This document shows, one piece after another, positions 6,585-8,738 of a stretch of 8,738 nt of DNA. The notes under the pieces were generated by a model. That model ran no database searches. It saw nothing but the letters and a program-made list of their open reading frames with translations, and was not told where the DNA came from. The stretch covers positions 1 to 8,738 of the forward strand of contig JAUWQU010000110.1 of the NCBI GenBank assembly GCA_030610965.1, given 5' to 3'. Position 1 is the first letter of the stretch; the number at the start of each line of letters is the position of its first letter. The DNA comes from Phycisphaerae bacterium (GTDB lineage Bacteria; Planctomycetota; Phycisphaerae; SM23-33). A program made the position numbers and the translations under genes.

Positions 6585-7760
6585 CTACTCGGCGGGCCCC
6601 CACTGGGCCGGCCTGATGGGGTAGACTCCCCATTCGTCGCGGCAGCGTTTCATTTGGAAGATGTTCTCCGGCTTGGCGTCGACGGCCAGCGAGTGGGTTG
6701 AGCCCATAATGTACCCGCCGCCGGGTGCTGCGCTTCCAAAGGCGTGGCGGGCGTCGTTGCGGATGTCCTTGGCGCTGCCCAGGATGATGTGCTCGTGCCA
6801 GATGCCGCCCCAAAGGCACAGTTGGCCGCCGACCTCGCTCGCCAGCCGGGCTATGTCCATCCCGGCCGAGGCCTGGATGCCTTCGTAGCAGTCGTAAATC
6901 TCCGCGAACTCGTGGATCACCGGCCAGGTGTGCCCGCAGCAGTGCTTGAGCACCTTCAGCCCCAGCGAGTGCGCCTTTGCGGCGTGGGCCTTGTGCCACG
7001 GATAGACCATCTCGCGGTAGATCTTAGGATCGGCCATGATATTCGTGCTGCTGCCGAGGTCGCCGCAGGGGACGATGGCGTCCACGCCCAGCTTCGCCTG
7101 CACGTCGAGCGTCCGCAGAAGCTGTTTGCCCTTGAGTTCGGCCTTCTTGCGGCAGATCTCCGGCTCGAGCACCAGGTTCATCCAACTGTCTTCCTCGGTG
7201 GCCCCGAATCGCGGAAAGGCCAGGTCGTCGCTCATCAACGCGACGAAATGCGTCGCCTTCATCTCGCCGACGACGTGGTGGACCAACTCCCACTTGGAAT
7301 CGTTGGGGTCCTCGGGCGGTGCGGCCTCGAGCTCGTCGATCTCCTTCTGGAAGCGCTCGACGGGCGGCGGGATGTATTCCCGCGGGCCGGGCTTCCACAT
7401 CATCAGGTCGTGAGTGGTGGCCGAGATGCGGTACAAGGCGCCGTTCTTGTTGCGGTAGGTGGTGTCGTCAACCTTTTCCATCGGCTCGGGCTGGTAGTCC
7501 TTGGGCGGCACGGCCGAGACGTGGATCAGGTCCATATCCAGCGCGCGAACCAGGTCGATGCGGTCTCGCTTCATGGATTCGACCACCTCGTCGCGCCGGC
7601 CGTCCCAGTAGGCCTTTGTCGTCCGAAACTTCGCCTGGTCGAGCGTGGGCCTGCCGAGGATGTCCTCGTGGACGTTGTAGTCGATGGAATGTTCGCCCCA
7701 CGGAATGCGGTCGGGCTCACGGTGCTCCAGTGCCGCAAAGATTCGCTCTCTCGGCAACAT
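6585..7760 (-). CDS. Uroporphyrinogen decarboxylase (UroD)-fold protein, methyltransferase-like
   Basis: A 391-residue cytoplasmic TIM-barrel protein of the UroD superfamily, in the branch that includes corrinoid and coenzyme M methyltransferases, not haem synthesis. The N-terminus MLPRERIFAALEHREPDRIP is the branch signature, and the HemE arginine block (MRQAGR) is absent. Other landmarks are MSDDLAF (176-182), the P-W-HK stretch (254-257), HSLGLKVLKHCCGHTWPV (264-281), ASAGMDIARL (297-306), LWGGI (316-320) and APGGGYIMGSTHS (345-358). H273-x-C275 matches the HxC zinc motif of MtaA/MtbA-type enzymes. The third Cys ligand expected in the late GGGY region is not seen, though other Cys residues are present. 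No corrinoid-protein gene is adjacent, so the methyl donor and acceptor are unknown. It sits alone between repeat elements C and B, so co-transcription with its neighbours is uncertain. The family call is secure; the reaction is not. Confidence 0.85.
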   Translation of the reverse strand: MLPRERIFAALEHREPDRIPWGEHSIDYNVHEDILGRPTLDQAKFRTTKAYWDGRRDEVVESMKRDRIDLVRALDMDLIHVSAVPPKDYQPEPMEKVDDTTYRNKNGALYRISATTHDLMMWKPGPREYIPPPVERFQKEIDELEAAPPEDPNDSKWELVHHVVGEMKATHFVALMSDDLAFPRFGATEEDSWMNLVLEPEICRKKAELKGKQLLRTLDVQAKLGVDAIVPCGDLGSSTNIMADPKIYREMVYPWHKAHAAKAHSLGLKVLKHCCGHTWPVIHEFAEIYDCYEGIQASAGMDIARLASEVGGQLCLWGGIWHEHIILGSAKDIRNDARHAFGSAAPGGGYIMGSTHSLAVDAKPENIFQMKRCRDEWGVYPIRPAQWGPAE

Positions 7761-7766
7761 TAGCTT

Positions 7767-7771
7767 CTCCT
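7767..7771 (-). promoter_or_regulatory. Strong ribosome binding site that decides the UroD-family start
   Basis: AGGAG (within AGAGGAGAAG) on the minus strand, six bases before ATG 7760. It favours this start over an ATG at 7811, which lies outside the family homology and whose first codons come from repeat element C. Confidence 0.85.
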
Positions 7772-7780
7772 CTAATAATT

Positions 7781-7930
7781 CATCGCAGAGAGCGCGGAGG
7801 ACGCAGAGCAAAGAAACGTCAGATGGGGATTACATGGATTAAGAAATCATATTCGCTTCTATCCATGCAATATCTATGTGACTTCTTCTTACCTCTTCTT
7901 TCCTCTGCGTTCTCCGCGGCCTCTGCGATG
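7781..7930. repeat. Intergenic palindromic repeat, element C (nested, best preserved)
   Basis: A 150-base nested palindrome between kdsA and the UroD-family gene. The outer arms, 7781-7808 and 7903-7930, are complementary at 25 of 28 positions, both with CATCGCAGAG at the outer end and CGCAGAG at the inner end. Inside, GATTACATGGAT (7828-7839) faces ATCCATGCAAT (7861-7871) across a 21-base loop. The left half matches element A, and the outer-arm words recur in element B. It begins 17 bases after the kdsA stop. It has no open frame of its own and no transposase. Strings such as CGCAGAG-rich arms are familiar to me from intergenic DNA of environmental bacteria, but I know no name for this element. 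Confidence 0.8.
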
Positions 7931-7947
7931 AAACCGCCGTTTCTTCT

Positions 7948-8738
7948 TTACGATCGCGCCGCCCGGAAAATCGCCAGGCATCGCCTGAGCAGGCCTTCCA
8001 TTTCGGCCAGGGGCACCATGCAGGCGGCGTCGGACTTTGCTTTGGCGGGGTTGGGGTGGGTCTCGATGAACAGCGCGTCGGCCCCGGCGGCCATCGCGGC
8101 CCCGGCCAGCGTGGGCACGAACTCGACCTGCCCGCCGGAGGCGCTGCCCTGGGCGGCCGGCTCCTGGATCGAGTGCGTGGCGTCGAAGACTACCGGCGCG
8201 TACTGCTGCATGATCGGGATCGCGCGGAAGTCGGTTATCAGCCGGTTGTAGCCGAAACTCGTGCCGCGGTCGGTCAGGATGACCTGGTCGTTGCCGGTGG
8301 ATCTTACCTTATCGACAGCGGTCTTCATGTCCCACGGGGCCATGAACTGGCCTTTTTTTATGTTAACGGGCTTGCCTGCCTTGCCGGCCTCCAGGAGCAG
8401 GTCGGTCTGGCGGCAAAGGAACGCGGGAATCTGGAGGCAATCGAGGACCTCGGCGGCCGGGGCGATCTGGGCGACCTCGTGGACGTCCGACAGGACAGGC
8501 AGGCCGAGTTTCTTTTTCACAGCCTCCAACCACTCGAGTCCGGTTCGCAGGCCGGGCCCGCGGTAGCTTGTTCCGCTGGAGCGGTTGGCCTTGTCGTAGC
8601 TGGCCTTGAAGACATAGGCGATGCCGAGGCTCTCGCACACCCCGGCCAGGTGCTCGGCCACGTTCATGCACAGGTCGAGGGTTTCGGCGACGCATGGCCC
8701 GGCGATGACTGCCAGTTCGCCGGCACCGATGGCCAGCG
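7948..8738 (-). CDS. kdsA: 3-deoxy-8-phosphooctulonate (KDO8P) synthase, metal-dependent type, N-terminus cut by the right edge
   Basis: KDO8P synthase condenses phosphoenolpyruvate with arabinose 5-phosphate, the first committed step to KDO, the sugar joining lipid A to the LPS core. It is cytoplasmic. The frame is open to the right edge, with 262 residues visible; the family is about 270-285, so roughly ten residues are missing. An ATG at 8667 is internal, because the conserved AVIAGPCVAE lies upstream of it. Motifs in order: FKASYDKANRSS, SDVHE, LQIPAFLCRQTDLL, VNIKKGQFMAPWD, LTDRGTSFGYN, FDATHSIQ and IETHPNP with AKSDAACMVPL. In the visible residues the predicted metal ligands are Cys15, His188, Glu225 and Asp236. 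Their spacing is nearly the same as Cys11, His185, Glu222 and Asp233 of the Aquifex enzyme. E. coli has Asn in place of the Cys, so this is the metal-dependent class. Repeat element C follows the TAA. Confidence 0.95.
   Translation of the reverse strand, partial: LAIGAGELAVIAGPCVAETLDLCMNVAEHLAGVCESLGIAYVFKASYDKANRSSGTSYRGPGLRTGLEWLEAVKKKLGLPVLSDVHEVAQIAPAAEVLDCLQIPAFLCRQTDLLLEAGKAGKPVNIKKGQFMAPWDMKTAVDKVRSTGNDQVILTDRGTSFGYNRLITDFRAIPIMQQYAPVVFDATHSIQEPAAQGSASGGQVEFVPTLAGAAMAAGADALFIETHPNPAKAKSDAACMVPLAEMEGLLRRCLAIFRAARS

Noticed and set aside
6585..7760. Assignment as HemE (true uroporphyrinogen decarboxylase)
   Set aside because: The HemE N-terminal arginine block is missing, while the LEHREPDRIP opening and HxC motif fit the methyltransferase-like branch.
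6744..7763. Plus-strand open frame of 339 codons covering nearly the whole UroD-family gene
   Set aside because: Antisense shadow of a conserved gene; the translation shows no family motifs.
7761..7811. ATG start at 7811 for the UroD-family gene
   Set aside because: The extra residues come from repeat element C, and ATG 7760 has a near-ideal AGGAG site.

Overview
This is a GC-rich bacterial fragment with six protein genes, all transcribed from the minus strand, so transcription runs from the right edge to the left edge. The gene set is a metal-type KDO8P synthase, a UroD-fold methyltransferase-like protein, an exported sialate O-acetylesterase-like protein, a squalene-hopene-cyclase-like protein, an anchored PQQ-type beta-propeller and a GT4 glycosyltransferase. 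Together with the sequence style of these proteins and the repeat-filled gaps, it suggests a Gram-negative, probably planctomycete-like (Phycisphaerae-type) environmental genome. The phylum is an inference. The KDO enzyme is the firmest evidence for an outer membrane.

Layout in transcription order: kdsA (8738 to 7948, lacking only about its first ten residues); repeat element C (7781-7930); UroD-family gene (7760-6585); repeat element B (6471-6556); esterase gene (6313-4088); cyclase-like gene (4051-2162, 36 bases after the esterase stop); a plain 85-base gap; beta-propeller gene (2076-889); repeat element A (744-888); glycosyltransferase (711-1, cut by the left edge). Only the esterase and cyclase genes are spaced tightly enough to be a clear operon pair. 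The three gaps of 177 to 271 bases each hold a copy of a palindromic repeat, placed about 20 to 30 bases after a stop codon.

Two themes connect the genes: the cell envelope (KDO synthesis, glycosyl transfer, a triterpenoid-cyclase fold) and exported or anchored proteins acting on carbohydrate esters. No single pathway joins all six. The parts most worth a second look are the nested intergenic repeat family, whose hairpin loop lies in opposite orientations in two copies, the cyclase-like protein whose DXDD acid motif reads AADA, and the unusual insertion and coiled-coil tail of the esterase. I saw no tRNA, rRNA, CRISPR array, transposase or phage gene.
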